Under the pieces are notes generated by a model that ran no database searches, was not told the DNA's origin, and was given only the letters and a program-made list of their open reading frames with translations. From an uncultured Clostridia bacterium (lineage in GTDB: Bacteria > Bacillota > Clostridia > Oscillospirales > QAKW01): a DNA stretch of 43,155 nucleotides. Shown piece by piece: positions 27,923-37,355 of the stretch (position 1 is its first letter; every line of letters begins with the position of its first letter). Location: positions 1-43,155 of the forward strand of contig CANQVN010000004.1 in assembly GCA_947627315.1 (NCBI GenBank), given 5' to 3'. Position numbers and translations under genes: made by a program.

Positions 27923-28826
27923 AGACGACGCTTATTTTAACGTCGCCGACGTCGGTTGTTATTTCACATTTTCCGCCTGTCAATGTTTTCGGCACGTCAA
28001 CGTCTCCCACCGAGCTTTGGACAATAAACACTTTATCCGACAAAAGCGTTCCCGTAACGCTGCCCACATCGGTTTTCACCAAGATTGACTGCGCGTCGCA
28101 ATTTTCAAATTCTATGTCGCCGACGTCGCTTTCAATACTAAAAGATGATTTTGCAATCACGTTTTTCAAAATTACATTTCCGATATCGTTTTTGGCAATA
28201 AGCTCGCCGCAGTCCACATCCGTCAAAGCCGCCGTTCCCACTTCGCTTTCAATGTAAGCGGCGCCGCTTATATCCGCCGTATTCAGGCGGATGCCGCCCG
28301 TGTCCGTGCGGATTTTGACAGAGTCTGCTGTTATGCCGCCGCAGACAATGTCCGCCGTGTCGGTCGTGATGTCGACGCTTTTAAAGGTAAACCCGCTCGG
28401 TATTTTAATGCCGCCTGTGTCGGTTTCGATAAATAATGAACTATATTCGGCTTTCGGCAGATAAACGGTTACGGACTCAGTGCCGAAATTTATGCCGATG
28501 TTGTCATACCATTTTCGGGTGTCTTTTGTATCTATTATAAGCGTTCTATTCCTTACTGTGACGCTGTGCCGCAGCTTTTCCCGCTCCCTGCACACAACCC
28601 TGCACCCTTTGCCATCGGTCGGCATAAACGATATGTCGGATATCTGACTGGCAATGCTTATTTTATCAAAATCCCCGATTTGCTCATAGGTGTTTTCCTC
28701 GTATTTTGTCGTGCTTATCTTTTCAAAGTCAAAGCCCAACGCGGCAAATGCGCCGGTGAAAATCACAGCCCCTGTGATAACGAGGATAATGGCGGCTATC
28801 AGCCATCCTTTTCGCGCCTTTCTCAT
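27921..28826 (-). CDS. DUF4097-type membrane-anchored beta-repeat protein
   Basis: N-terminal TM then repeated DTGGIK, DTADI, SDVGDIE, DVGSV strand units. Confidence 0.82.
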   Translation of the reverse strand: MRKARKGWLIAAIILVITGAVIFTGAFAALGFDFEKISTTKYEENTYEQIGDFDKISIASQISDISFMPTDGKGCRVVCREREKLRHSVTVRNRTLIIDTKDTRKWYDNIGINFGTESVTVYLPKAEYSSLFIETDTGGIKIPSGFTFKSVDITTDTADIVCGGITADSVKIRTDTGGIRLNTADISGAAYIESEVGTAALTDVDCGELIAKNDIGNVILKNVIAKSSFSIESDVGDIEFENCDAQSILVKTDVGSVTGTLLSDKVFIVQSSVGDVDVPKTLTGGKCEITTDVGDVKISVV

Positions 28827-29431
28827 TATTTCACCCTCTTTACAAACGACAATTTTATTTTAATGATAATTTCCTTTGTTAAAACAAACAGCCCCTTTGT
28901 CGCATACCCGCAGCCGATGAAAAGCAAAATCGCAGCCCCTGCGAACGCAAGTCCTGCCCCGAAAAAGGCAAGCCCCTGCAAAAAGCTGCTCTTTGCGATA
29001 AACACGGCGGCGTAAACAACAAGGCTTACGGAAAATCCTGCCGCGCTCAAATCTACCGCCCAGAGAGACAGAGCCGCTGCCCATATCACCACATATGCGG
29101 ACAATACCACCGCCGCCAGCGAAAGCAGGAGGGGAAGCCATACGGGAAAGCCCAACACCAAAAGGACGATTTCCCAAATTCTCAGCGTTCGTTTTGGCTT
29201 CACCCTTTCCATTACAAGCCTGGGCAAGGGAATTTCGGACATGATCTGAGCTATCACGTCCTCCGCACTGCCTATTTCGTCGACCGCCTGCTGCTCTGTA
29301 ATACCGTCTTCCTTTCTGTCGTCAATCATTTCACTGTAAAATAACAGCCGCTCGGCTATGTCCTCCTCGGGCAGCCCCGCAAGCCCTTGCCGCAGCTTTT
29401 GCAAAAACGCTTCTTTATCCATTTGCCTCAT
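28826..29431 (-). CDS. DUF1700-family membrane protein
   Basis: FLQKLRQGLAGLPEEDIAERLLFYSEMIDDRKEDGITEQQAVDEIGSAEDVIAQI then TMs. Confidence 0.88.
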   Translation of the reverse strand: MRQMDKEAFLQKLRQGLAGLPEEDIAERLLFYSEMIDDRKEDGITEQQAVDEIGSAEDVIAQIMSEIPLPRLVMERVKPKRTLRIWEIVLLVLGFPVWLPLLLSLAAVVLSAYVVIWAAALSLWAVDLSAAGFSVSLVVYAAVFIAKSSFLQGLAFFGAGLAFAGAAILLFIGCGYATKGLFVLTKEIIIKIKLSFVKRVK

Positions 29432-29735
29432 CCTCCTTTGTCACAAACCGATAGACAGACATAATTTCTTTCCATTCCCTCTTAAATTCCTCTATTTTAC
29501 GCAGCCCCTGTCCCGTGATTTTGTAATATTTTCGGAGTCTGCCCCCATGCTCCGCCGTTCGCACTTTCAGCATGCCCGCCGTTTCCAGCCGTTTCAAAAT
29601 TGTATATAACGTCGATTCGGACATCTCAATAAACGGTTTTACGTCTTTGATAATCTGATACCCGTAGGTCTCCTTGTCCTTGATGGCGGCAAGTACGCAA
29701 ACATCCAAAAGCCCGCGTTTTAACTGAATGTCCAT
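29415..29735 (-). CDS. PadR-family regulator
   Basis: KRGLLDVCVLAAIKDKETYGYQIIKDVKPFIEMSESTLYTILKRLETAGML; ATG 29735 with SD aaggaggt. Confidence 0.93.
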   Translation of the reverse strand: MDIQLKRGLLDVCVLAAIKDKETYGYQIIKDVKPFIEMSESTLYTILKRLETAGMLKVRTAEHGGRLRKYYKITGQGLRKIEEFKREWKEIMSVYRFVTKEDEANG

Positions 29736-29890
29736 GCAATACCTCCTTTTGTCATATATATCGTAACACGAAGTATTCATCCTGTCAACAGCTTTTATAA
29801 TTTTTTGTTTTTATCGTCCGCAAATTTTTCTGCGGGCGGTTTTTTTTAGACCTGCCGTAAATAATAAAAAATAAAAGGAGATGACGCTTC

Positions 29891-31336
29891 GTGGATTTTT
29901 ACGGTGATTTTGAAAAAAACATACAGCTTGTAAAAGACGCGTTTGACCGGGACGACACCTTCACGGTCAAGCGGATTGTAAACAGGCACAACCCCGCCCT
30001 TAAAATTGCGGTGGCAGTCGTAAACTGTATGGTGAGCAACGACGTCGTCGACCGCGACGTGATAGCCCCGCTTGCCGAAAGTCCGCTGTCCGAAGATATC
30101 GACGCCGCCGAAAGGGAGGGAATATTTTCCCACAGCTCGGAGCTTAAAAAGGACGCCGACGCCGCGCTTATAAGCATAGCGTCGGGCGACTGCGCGGTGT
30201 TTGTCGGAAACAGCGACAAGGTAATTATAATAGATACCAAGGGCATCCCCTCCCGCGGAACCGACGCGCCCGAAAGCGAGATATCGGTCACAGGGCCCGC
30301 GGAGGGATTTAACGAGAATATAATGACCAATCTGTCGCTTGTCAAGCGCAGGATAATGAACCCGCGCCTTAAAAACGAGTTTATGACAAGCGGCAGGCAG
30401 AGCAACTCCAAATTCTGCGTCTGCTATATCGACGGGATTGCCCGTCCCGAGCTTGTAAAGCGGCTGAAGGAACGCTTAAAGTCGATTGATACCGACTATA
30501 TAGGCGACATAAACTACATCGCGGAAATGATAAGGGACGATAAAAGCTCTTTTATCAAAACCTACGGCAAGACATCCCGCCCCGACGTGTTTGCGGCAAA
30601 GCTGATGGAGGGCAGGGTAGGAATAATACTCAACGGCTCGCCGGTCGCCGTCACGCTGCCCTATCTGTTCATAGAAAATTTCCAGACCCCCGATGATTAC
30701 TATCTCAACTGCTACTACGCCAACGTCGGCAGGCTTTTGCGACTTGTCGGATTTTACGTCTCGCTTTTGCTTCCCGCGGCGTATATCGCCGTGATACTTC
30801 ACCATCGCGCTCTGCTCCCGCCCGAATGGCTTTACAGCATAAGCGCGTCGCAGACGGGCGTACCCGTCTCGTCGGTGGTGGAGATAGTCCTGCTTTTCGC
30901 CGCGTTTGAAATACTGCGTGAAACGGGCGCGCGGATGCCGTCCAGTATCGGACTTGCGCTCAATGTCGTGGGCGCTATCATTCTCGGTCAGTCGGCGGTC
31001 GACGCCAAGCTTGTTTCCGCGCCGATGGTTATTGTCGTCGCCTTTTCCGGCGTGATGGGGCTTATGGTCTATGAGCTTAAAGGCGCGGTGTTTTACGTCA
31101 GAGCGGCTCTTATATTTCTCGGCGCGGGTGCGGGGCTGTACGGCGTTCTTGTCGGCTTTACCGCCTTTTTGCTGCTGCTTTACAATATGTCCTCTCTCGG
31201 CGTGCCGCTGATGTACGTCAGCTCCCCGTTTTGGAAGCAGGGCAGAAGCGATACCTTCCTTCGCGCTCCGATATATAAAATGAACTACCGTCAGGAAAAA
31301 TTTACCGATAATCTGAAAAGGCAGGGCAGAGTATGA
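29891..31336 (+). CDS. Spore germination protein GerA family
   Basis: 481 aa, GTG start with SD aaaggag; SSKFCVCYIDGIARPELV, EGRVGIILNGSPVAVTLPYLFIENFQTPDDYY. Confidence 0.93.
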   Translation: MDFYGDFEKNIQLVKDAFDRDDTFTVKRIVNRHNPALKIAVAVVNCMVSNDVVDRDVIAPLAESPLSEDIDAAEREGIFSHSSELKKDADAALISIASGDCAVFVGNSDKVIIIDTKGIPSRGTDAPESEISVTGPAEGFNENIMTNLSLVKRRIMNPRLKNEFMTSGRQSNSKFCVCYIDGIARPELVKRLKERLKSIDTDYIGDINYIAEMIRDDKSSFIKTYGKTSRPDVFAAKLMEGRVGIILNGSPVAVTLPYLFIENFQTPDDYYLNCYYANVGRLLRLVGFYVSLLLPAAYIAVILHHRALLPPEWLYSISASQTGVPVSSVVEIVLLFAAFEILRETGARMPSSIGLALNVVGAIILGQSAVDAKLVSAPMVIVVAFSGVMGLMVYELKGAVFYVRAALIFLGAGAGLYGVLVGFTAFLLLLYNMSSLGVPLMYVSSPFWKQGRSDTFLRAPIYKMNYRQEKFTDNLKRQGRV

Positions 31337-31914
31337 AAAAGCTATACGCGCTCCTTGGCGCGGCGGCAGCGCTTTTGGCGCTGATATTCCTGTGCCTTGG
31401 CAGGTACTTTGAGATATCCGACTACGATATCGTAAGCGGCGCGGCAATCGACCGTGAGCAGGACGGCTGGCTTGTCACCTGCGAGATTTGCGTACCGTCA
31501 AGCGACAACGATTTCGGAAGCGCATGCACCTATGTCGAGGGCAGGGGAGAAACGATTGAAAAGGCGTTCGAGCGGGTGAACAGCGCGAGCGCGGGTCAGC
31601 TTTACACCGGCTGCTGTCAGCTGTATGTGATAGGTCCGTCGGCGCAGAGCGAGCGGCTTTATGAATATCTGCTGAGCGACAGCGTAAACCTCCGCGCCGT
31701 CACCTGCCTTTCAAAGGGACAGGCGCGCGACGTGCTGAAAAGCGGCAAGGACAGCGAAAACTCACGCGCGAAAAGCCTGTCCGTCGCAAAAAAAGTGAGC
31801 AGGTACTGCGCCGACTCCGGAAAGCCCTCGCCAAAGGTGACAGAGTACGTCAAAACCGGCAAGGCGGTCGTCGTCTCCGAAACGGAAACTCCCGTAAAGG
31901 CGGTGGAAAAATGA
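31333..31914 (+). CDS. Ger(x)C-like germination protein, short form
   Basis: 193 aa; N-terminal hydrophobic segment; position between GerA-type and GerB-type genes. Confidence 0.65.
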   Translation: MKKLYALLGAAAALLALIFLCLGRYFEISDYDIVSGAAIDREQDGWLVTCEICVPSSDNDFGSACTYVEGRGETIEKAFERVNSASAGQLYTGCCQLYVIGPSAQSERLYEYLLSDSVNLRAVTCLSKGQARDVLKSGKDSENSRAKSLSVAKKVSRYCADSGKPSPKVTEYVKTGKAVVVSETETPVKAVEK

Positions 31915-32849
31915 ATAGACTCGGCGACATATCGACGGCGTTTTGCCTGTCGCTTGGCGGGCTTTCGCTTTTGCTTGCAGGGCAGGGGAGCGTCACGGGC
32001 GTTTTGATTGTGACTTTCGGCGCGGCGATTTATTTAACGCTTTGCTGCCTTGCTGCAAGGAAAACCCGCGAGACTATGGCTTTAGGCCGGATTAGGTACT
32101 TTGTCGGCGGCTATGCCGTCGTCTCGTCCGCCGTTTCCGTTTTCCTTTCGTCAAGGCTTGTCGTCGACGCCGGCGTTATCGACAGCGGCTTTTATCCGCT
32201 GATGGTACTGCTCACACTGCTGCTTGCGTTTTGCTTTTCCGTTTCAAAGCAAAACGCCGTAAGCTCGGTCGCTTTTGTCACGTCGTTTGCCGCCGCGGTG
32301 CTGCTTTGCGTTATGCTGTTTCTATGCGTTGTAAAAACGAGCTTTTCGCCAATCTCTTTTTCGCCGCCCGACCCGAAGCTGCTATTCCTGATTTCGGCGT
32401 TTTCGGTGTTCGACGTGTCGCTTGCACTGCCGCGGCTTTGCGGCAAAAGCCGAATGCTGTTTTTCGGCGGTATGGCGGCTCAGCTTTACGGCGCGGTGAC
32501 GACGCTTGTGGCGGCAAGCGTCCTTTCGGGCAAGGTGTTTGAAGGCGCAAACACGCCTTTGCTGCTTCTCTGGCGGTCGACCTTTATAGCCTCCTTTTTC
32601 AACAGCTTTGAGATAGTGGGAGTATGTATGTTCTGCCTTATGTGCGCTGTTAAAGCGGGCTATACGCTGAGCCTTGCCGTCTCGGTTTTCGGTAAAAAAG
32701 CCGCGTTGCCGGCGGTTTTGGCTTCGGCGACGGCGGTCGTGATATTAAGCGTGTGGGGCGGCGTCATTTACGCCGCGGCGCTGCTGTCGGTAATCAGCGG
32801 TATCCTGCTGCCCGTCGCATTGCTTGCAAAACAAAAACCGAGACCGTAG
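31911..32849 (+). CDS. Spore germination permease, GerB-like
   Basis: 312 aa polytopic; ATGA overlap with upstream gene. Confidence 0.7.
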   Translation: MNRLGDISTAFCLSLGGLSLLLAGQGSVTGVLIVTFGAAIYLTLCCLAARKTRETMALGRIRYFVGGYAVVSSAVSVFLSSRLVVDAGVIDSGFYPLMVLLTLLLAFCFSVSKQNAVSSVAFVTSFAAAVLLCVMLFLCVVKTSFSPISFSPPDPKLLFLISAFSVFDVSLALPRLCGKSRMLFFGGMAAQLYGAVTTLVAASVLSGKVFEGANTPLLLLWRSTFIASFFNSFEIVGVCMFCLMCAVKAGYTLSLAVSVFGKKAALPAVLASATAVVILSVWGGVIYAAALLSVISGILLPVALLAKQKPRP

Positions 32850-32932
32850 TCTCGGTTTTTGCGTGCTCCGGCGTTCCCACTTGCCGCCGGAGTGTGGTTT
32901 TTGATATGCCTTAAAGCTTTTTTTGGTGCGCG

Positions 32933-33460
32933 TCAGCTTTCGGCAATTTTTGACTGAAGTACGCCGTAGTCGCCGTCGTCCCGCCTGTATACGACGCATA
33001 CGCTGTTTGTGTCCTCGTTCAAAAACATAAAAAACGAATGTCCCAGCATGTTCATTTCAAGTATCGCGTCGTCTGCGCTCATCGGGAACAGCTCCACTGT
33101 TTTATGTCTTGCTATGTCATAGCTGTCCTCGTCCATATACTCGTTGTCAAAGTTCATCGTCGCGCCCTGATACAGCCGCTTTTCAAGCCTTGTTTTGTTT
33201 TTGCGTATCTGGCGGGTGAGCAGGTCTATTATCTCATCGACGCACATTGTCGCGCTTTTGCCCGAACGCTCGGCGCGGAAGTGCATTCCCTTTTCCGAAA
33301 CGGTCGTTTCAACGGTGAAATTTTCCCGTGTTTTGGAGACGGTGACCGTCGCCGTCGCGTCGCTGCTGAAAAATTTGTCAAGCCGCGTCAGCTTTTTTTC
33401 GACAAGCCGCTTGTCGCGCTCGCTTATGTCAACTTTTCTTAAATTAAAGATAACTTTCAT
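32933..33460 (-). CDS. hpf: Long-form ribosome hibernation promoting factor
   Basis: 175 aa; RLVEKKLTRLDKFF...ATVTVSKTRENFTVETTV, C-terminal KTVELFPMSADDAILEMNMLGHSFFMFLNEDT. Confidence 0.94.
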   Translation of the reverse strand: MKVIFNLRKVDISERDKRLVEKKLTRLDKFFSSDATATVTVSKTRENFTVETTVSEKGMHFRAERSGKSATMCVDEIIDLLTRQIRKNKTRLEKRLYQGATMNFDNEYMDEDSYDIARHKTVELFPMSADDAILEMNMLGHSFFMFLNEDTNSVCVVYRRDDGDYGVLQSKIAES

Positions 33461-33483
33461 GCTTTCACCCTCCGTTTGTTGTG

Positions 33484-33515
33484 ATACAGATAATCTTACT
33501 TACCTGTATCTGTAT
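33484..33515. repeat. Inverted repeat upstream of hpf
   Basis: ATACAGATA (33484-33492) and TATCTGTAT (33507-33515), perfect 9-bp arms. Confidence 0.75.
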
Positions 33516-33679
33516 TTTAGCATATAGTAACAACAAAATAAAGTCTTTTTGAAAATTTTTAATAATATTTTTACAAAAAACTGACCGTCGACAATTTTGC
33601 GTACTCATGAGTATATTATTTTGAATAAACCTCTTGACTTTTTTAGGATTTTTGATATTATATTAAATGTGTCAAAAAT

Positions 33680-33766
33680 GCGGGTATGGCGGAATTGGCA
33701 GACGCGCTAGATTCAGGTTCTAGTGGTAGCAATACTGTACAGGTTCAAGTCCTGCTACCCGCACCA
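33680..33766 (+). tRNA. tRNA-Leu (CAG)
   Basis: GCGGGTA...CTAGA-TTCAGGT-TCTAG...long variable arm...TACCCGC-ACCA. Confidence 0.94.
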
Positions 33767-33767
33767 T

Positions 33768-33822
33768 ATCGAGTGTTCATAACCAACCTGAGAGTTGGGA
33801 ATGGGCACTCGATTTCTTTTTG
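33768..33822 (+). terminator. Long structured terminator after tRNA-Leu
   Basis: ATCGAGTGttcat...CCAAC-ctgaga-GTTGG...atgggCACTCGAT then TTCTTTTT. Confidence 0.8.
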
Positions 33823-34136
33823 CCGTTTCGTCCTTTTGTATGTATGGGCAGGAGCTTGTAACTCCTGCTCTTTTGTTATGCGGGCTGAGCAGTTGGAATA
33901 TACTCTACCGCAACGCCTTTTCGGGTTTCCTCACGGTAATTGTGCCTGCCCGCAACGCTCGGCATTTCCAAATACCCCACGAATTTGTAGCGTATGCCGA
34001 TTGCCGGAATGACGATGATCTTGTATTGTATCTATCGAAACGCGTATGATCCTCATTTCCGTGCAAAACTTTAGCCATATGCTTTTCGTTGTTTTTAAAC
34101 ATAAAATTCCGAGCGCCGGATTTTGCCCGGGTTAGA

Positions 34137-34159
34137 TGTGCATTGTGACACAATGCACA
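34137..34159. repeat. Perfect palindrome
   Basis: TGTGCATTGT-GAC-ACAATGCACA. Confidence 0.85.
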
Positions 34160-34213
34160 ATTATTTTATAAATACTTTGTTAAAAATAACTGATAAAATC
34201 TTGCTTCTATTTA

Positions 34214-34242
34214 TTGACAAATGGCAAATATGGATATAAAAT
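34214..34242 (+). promoter_or_regulatory. Promoter of surface-protein operon
   Basis: TTGACA-N17-TAAAAT. Confidence 0.7.
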
Positions 34243-34297
34243 TAAAGATGTATAGGACCCAACTATGCACCAAAAATTTACAAAGGAGTTGAACACA

Positions 34298-37200
34298 ATG
34301 AGCAAAAATTCAAAGCGCATTATATCGATAGTGATTTCGGCGTTGATGCTGATTTCACTCCTGTCGGTGTTCTGCGTGCCGACTTTCGCGGAGCCTGAAG
34401 CTGTGTCGTTTGCGGAAAATTTCCCCGACACGGAGATTGATGGCTCGGACGACGGAACGGGTCAGCCGGTAAAACTCACAAAGGATGCCGTTCTTATGGT
34501 TGACCCTGCTAAAGGAGCGCAGTATGAGAAGACCGACGCGTCAAACGGTGATTTACACGAGAAGATAGAGGTCACCATTAACGGTACGCTGTACTATTTT
34601 GAGTACGGTGTAAACGCTTTCATTGGTGACGGCACAGCGTATAATGGACTCGCAAGTACTGACCAGCTAATTAAAAAAATGTATAAGGGCGGTGGTACTC
34701 CGCAGGTTGTTATAGCTGAATGGTCTAATACCACAACGGCGCTTCAGATTAAAACACCTGTTAATCTCTTTGGTCCCAACTTCAATACCAAGCCTTACAC
34801 AAACAAGGGCGGAGTTTGGCAGGAAAACACAGCTTATAACGAAAATAGCGTAACCATCGGCTTTGTCGCGGCTAACGATAAAACCACGACAGGCAATTTT
34901 GGTCTTTACGGGCTTACAATCGACGGTTATGTTGCCGCCAACTCTGTATCTGGAGCGGGACTTAACGTTTCGGTTCAGAACTGTGTGATTAACCAGGATA
35001 AATTCCCGACGATAAAAGGGATATACATTAACGCCAGTAAAGATCATATATACAATCTTTTCAACATCGGCGGCGGTAAAAAAGCGCCCGGCGGTACTCT
35101 TCAAAGTACTGCCGCGAACAATGACAAGTTGATTGTTAAAGATACTTACATTAAAAAAGTAATTGTACCTTGGAAAGATGACGCGTATAAGCCGGAGAAC
35201 GCATATGAAGATGAGACGATAAGACTTATCGGCAACTACGTATACGACAACGTTACGTTTGACGGTCTGTGGATTCCCGAGGAAGTGGGCAAACACATGT
35301 CTGCGTCGACAGCCACCCTCAAAAACAACTCGCCGGAGTTCCACTTCACCGTTAAAAACAGCAATATAGGCGGATTTTTGCCGCAGGCGGACGGTCACAA
35401 CGGTATGTTCTATTTCGATTCAACGGCGGATGAGGTCGCTCCCGAGTTTACCGACAGAACCGTTGAATTTTCCAACAACGTTTTCACCAACGTCTACGGC
35501 AACTCTGACAAAGACGTATTTGCCTTTGCGGATGCTTCGGTATTCACAGGCATAACCATTAAAGACAACACCTTTACATTTGGCGAAGCGGCTGCCGATA
35601 TGATTGATTTCGGAGCTGCCACCGAGAATAGTCAGGTTACCGACGTTACCGTCACCGGCAACGTTATCAACGGACTTGGCGGCAAATGGAGCAGCAACGA
35701 ACAGCTCCCGAACGGTACGTTCACATTTGACAAAAACTACGTCTGTGAAGCAATACCGGAAGTAACGAGCGGCAGGATAGAAGACGGCATTTTCCCCGAA
35801 TTCAGCGGAGAGACCGCCATCAACAACGGCTATCGTGCCTACGACTACACTGAAAAGGAATTTTCACAGTACAGCGCGGAGCTTAAAGAAGTCAAGGTCG
35901 GCGAAGTTGCCGCTTTACCTCTTCTTGGCGAGGAAAACACTTATACAATAGATATCAGCGAAAATGCGGACGAGACCGCGCGGGAAATAACCGCCGCGCC
36001 TTATGACACCCGCGAGGGTCACGTCACGGTGCAGATAGACGGACAGGACTCCGCGACGGTAGCCGGTGATATTTGCAAATACGGCGAAAATGGCAAAAGC
36101 AACACAATTACCCTAACCAACAAATGCGAATATGAGGGCAATACCAAAACCTACACTCTCAAGGTGACAAAGGCTCACAGCTGGGGCGAGCCTGTAATCG
36201 AACAGCCCGACTGTACAAAGCCGGGTACGCGGAGCCAGACCTGCACTGCCTGCGGGGAGAGCAACCCTGCGGTTGACAACCCAACTGTTCCCCAAAAAGA
36301 CGCTCACAACTGGAGCAATTGGGAAGACGCAGGCGACGGCACGCATGAAAAGCGCAAATGTCAAAACGAGCCCTGCGAGCAGACAGAGCAGAGACTGAAA
36401 GGCGAAAATATTGCCATTACGCCGTCTCTCACCCTTTACGACAACCTTAACGTCAATTTCAAGGTGACAAAATCTCAGCTTACGGGCTATGAAAACGAAG
36501 GCGACATAAAGCTCAAAGTCACAATGAACGGCGAAACGCAGGAGATTGAAGCAAAAGAGGGTACTACCAACCTGCTGTCGGGCGATGCAAACGAGCCCGC
36601 CTGGGTGTTCACCTTCGAGGGAATTGCTCCCGACAAGTTTGGAGATGAAATCACAGCAAAGCTCTATGCAGGCGAAAAAGAGCTTACCGGGAAAACGTAC
36701 AGCGTTAAAGAATACTGCAAAAATATGCTGGAAAATCCCCAGGTTACCGAAAACGAAGCGCTTTACAAGGTGCTTGTCGACCTTTTGAACTACGGAGCCG
36801 CGGCACAGGAATACAAGGACTACAAGCCGGACGCGCTTGTAAACGGCGATCTTACCGGCGAGCAAAAACAGCATGGCACGCAGCAAGACGTCACACCCGT
36901 CGATGCGCTGAATATCGAAAACAAAGACGATGCAAGTCACACTGTACCGTGGCTTGGCGCAGGTCTCAGCCTTGGCAGCACGATAGCGCTGCGTTTCACG
37001 GTGAGAGTCGAGGAGGAAGGTATTACCGACCCGAACAGTGAGCTTAGCGTTGCGATTAACGGATTGAATGGCTGCACCCACGAATTTGTCAAGAACGAAA
37101 GCAGCTCCGACAATCGCTACTACCTCTATATCAGAGGTATTGCCGCAAATCAGATGAGCAAGGAGTTTACGGTTGTAATAAGCAAAGACGGCAGCCCCGT

Positions 37201-37342
37201 AAGCGGAAAGCTTACCTACACCGTCGACAGCTACGCCGCAGAGGTAGCAAAGGACGGTAAAGCCGATAAAGAGCTTAAAGACTTTACGCAGGCTATGGTA
37301 AACTACGGTCATTCGGTGGCGGAGTATCATCCCGCAAACTAA
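34298..37342 (+). CDS. Secreted beta-helix-like surface protein with duplicated C-terminal domain
   Basis: Signal peptide MSKNSKRIISIVISALMLISLLSVFCVPTFAEPE; N/V/T-rich repeats (VTVTGNVINGL); Cys cluster CTKPGTRSQTCTACG; SD aaaggag before ATG 34298 rather than listed 34265. Confidence 0.8.
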   Translation: MSKNSKRIISIVISALMLISLLSVFCVPTFAEPEAVSFAENFPDTEIDGSDDGTGQPVKLTKDAVLMVDPAKGAQYEKTDASNGDLHEKIEVTINGTLYYFEYGVNAFIGDGTAYNGLASTDQLIKKMYKGGGTPQVVIAEWSNTTTALQIKTPVNLFGPNFNTKPYTNKGGVWQENTAYNENSVTIGFVAANDKTTTGNFGLYGLTIDGYVAANSVSGAGLNVSVQNCVINQDKFPTIKGIYINASKDHIYNLFNIGGGKKAPGGTLQSTAANNDKLIVKDTYIKKVIVPWKDDAYKPENAYEDETIRLIGNYVYDNVTFDGLWIPEEVGKHMSASTATLKNNSPEFHFTVKNSNIGGFLPQADGHNGMFYFDSTADEVAPEFTDRTVEFSNNVFTNVYGNSDKDVFAFADASVFTGITIKDNTFTFGEAAADMIDFGAATENSQVTDVTVTGNVINGLGGKWSSNEQLPNGTFTFDKNYVCEAIPEVTSGRIEDGIFPEFSGETAINNGYRAYDYTEKEFSQYSAELKEVKVGEVAALPLLGEENTYTIDISENADETAREITAAPYDTREGHVTVQIDGQDSATVAGDICKYGENGKSNTITLTNKCEYEGNTKTYTLKVTKAHSWGEPVIEQPDCTKPGTRSQTCTACGESNPAVDNPTVPQKDAHNWSNWEDAGDGTHEKRKCQNEPCEQTEQRLKGENIAITPSLTLYDNLNVNFKVTKSQLTGYENEGDIKLKVTMNGETQEIEAKEGTTNLLSGDANEPAWVFTFEGIAPDKFGDEITAKLYAGEKELTGKTYSVKEYCKNMLENPQVTENEALYKVLVDLLNYGAAAQEYKDYKPDALVNGDLTGEQKQHGTQQDVTPVDALNIENKDDASHTVPWLGAGLSLGSTIALRFTVRVEEEGITDPNSELSVAINGLNGCTHEFVKNESSSDNRYYLYIRGIAANQMSKEFTVVISKDGSPVSGKLTYTVDSYAAEVAKDGKADKELKDFTQAMVNYGHSVAEYHPAN

Positions 37343-37355
37343 GGAGGAATAAGCT

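Noticed and set aside
30476-31447. 323-aa antisense ORF opposite GerA
   Set aside because: Basic, low-quality translation; shadow of the gerA frame
33686-34012. 108-aa ORF starting inside tRNA-Leu
   Set aside because: Overlaps tRNA and terminators; no SD or protein-like composition
33905-34153. 82-aa minus-strand ORF
   Set aside because: Listed frame is not protein-like; if anything a different minus frame shows a decayed remnant
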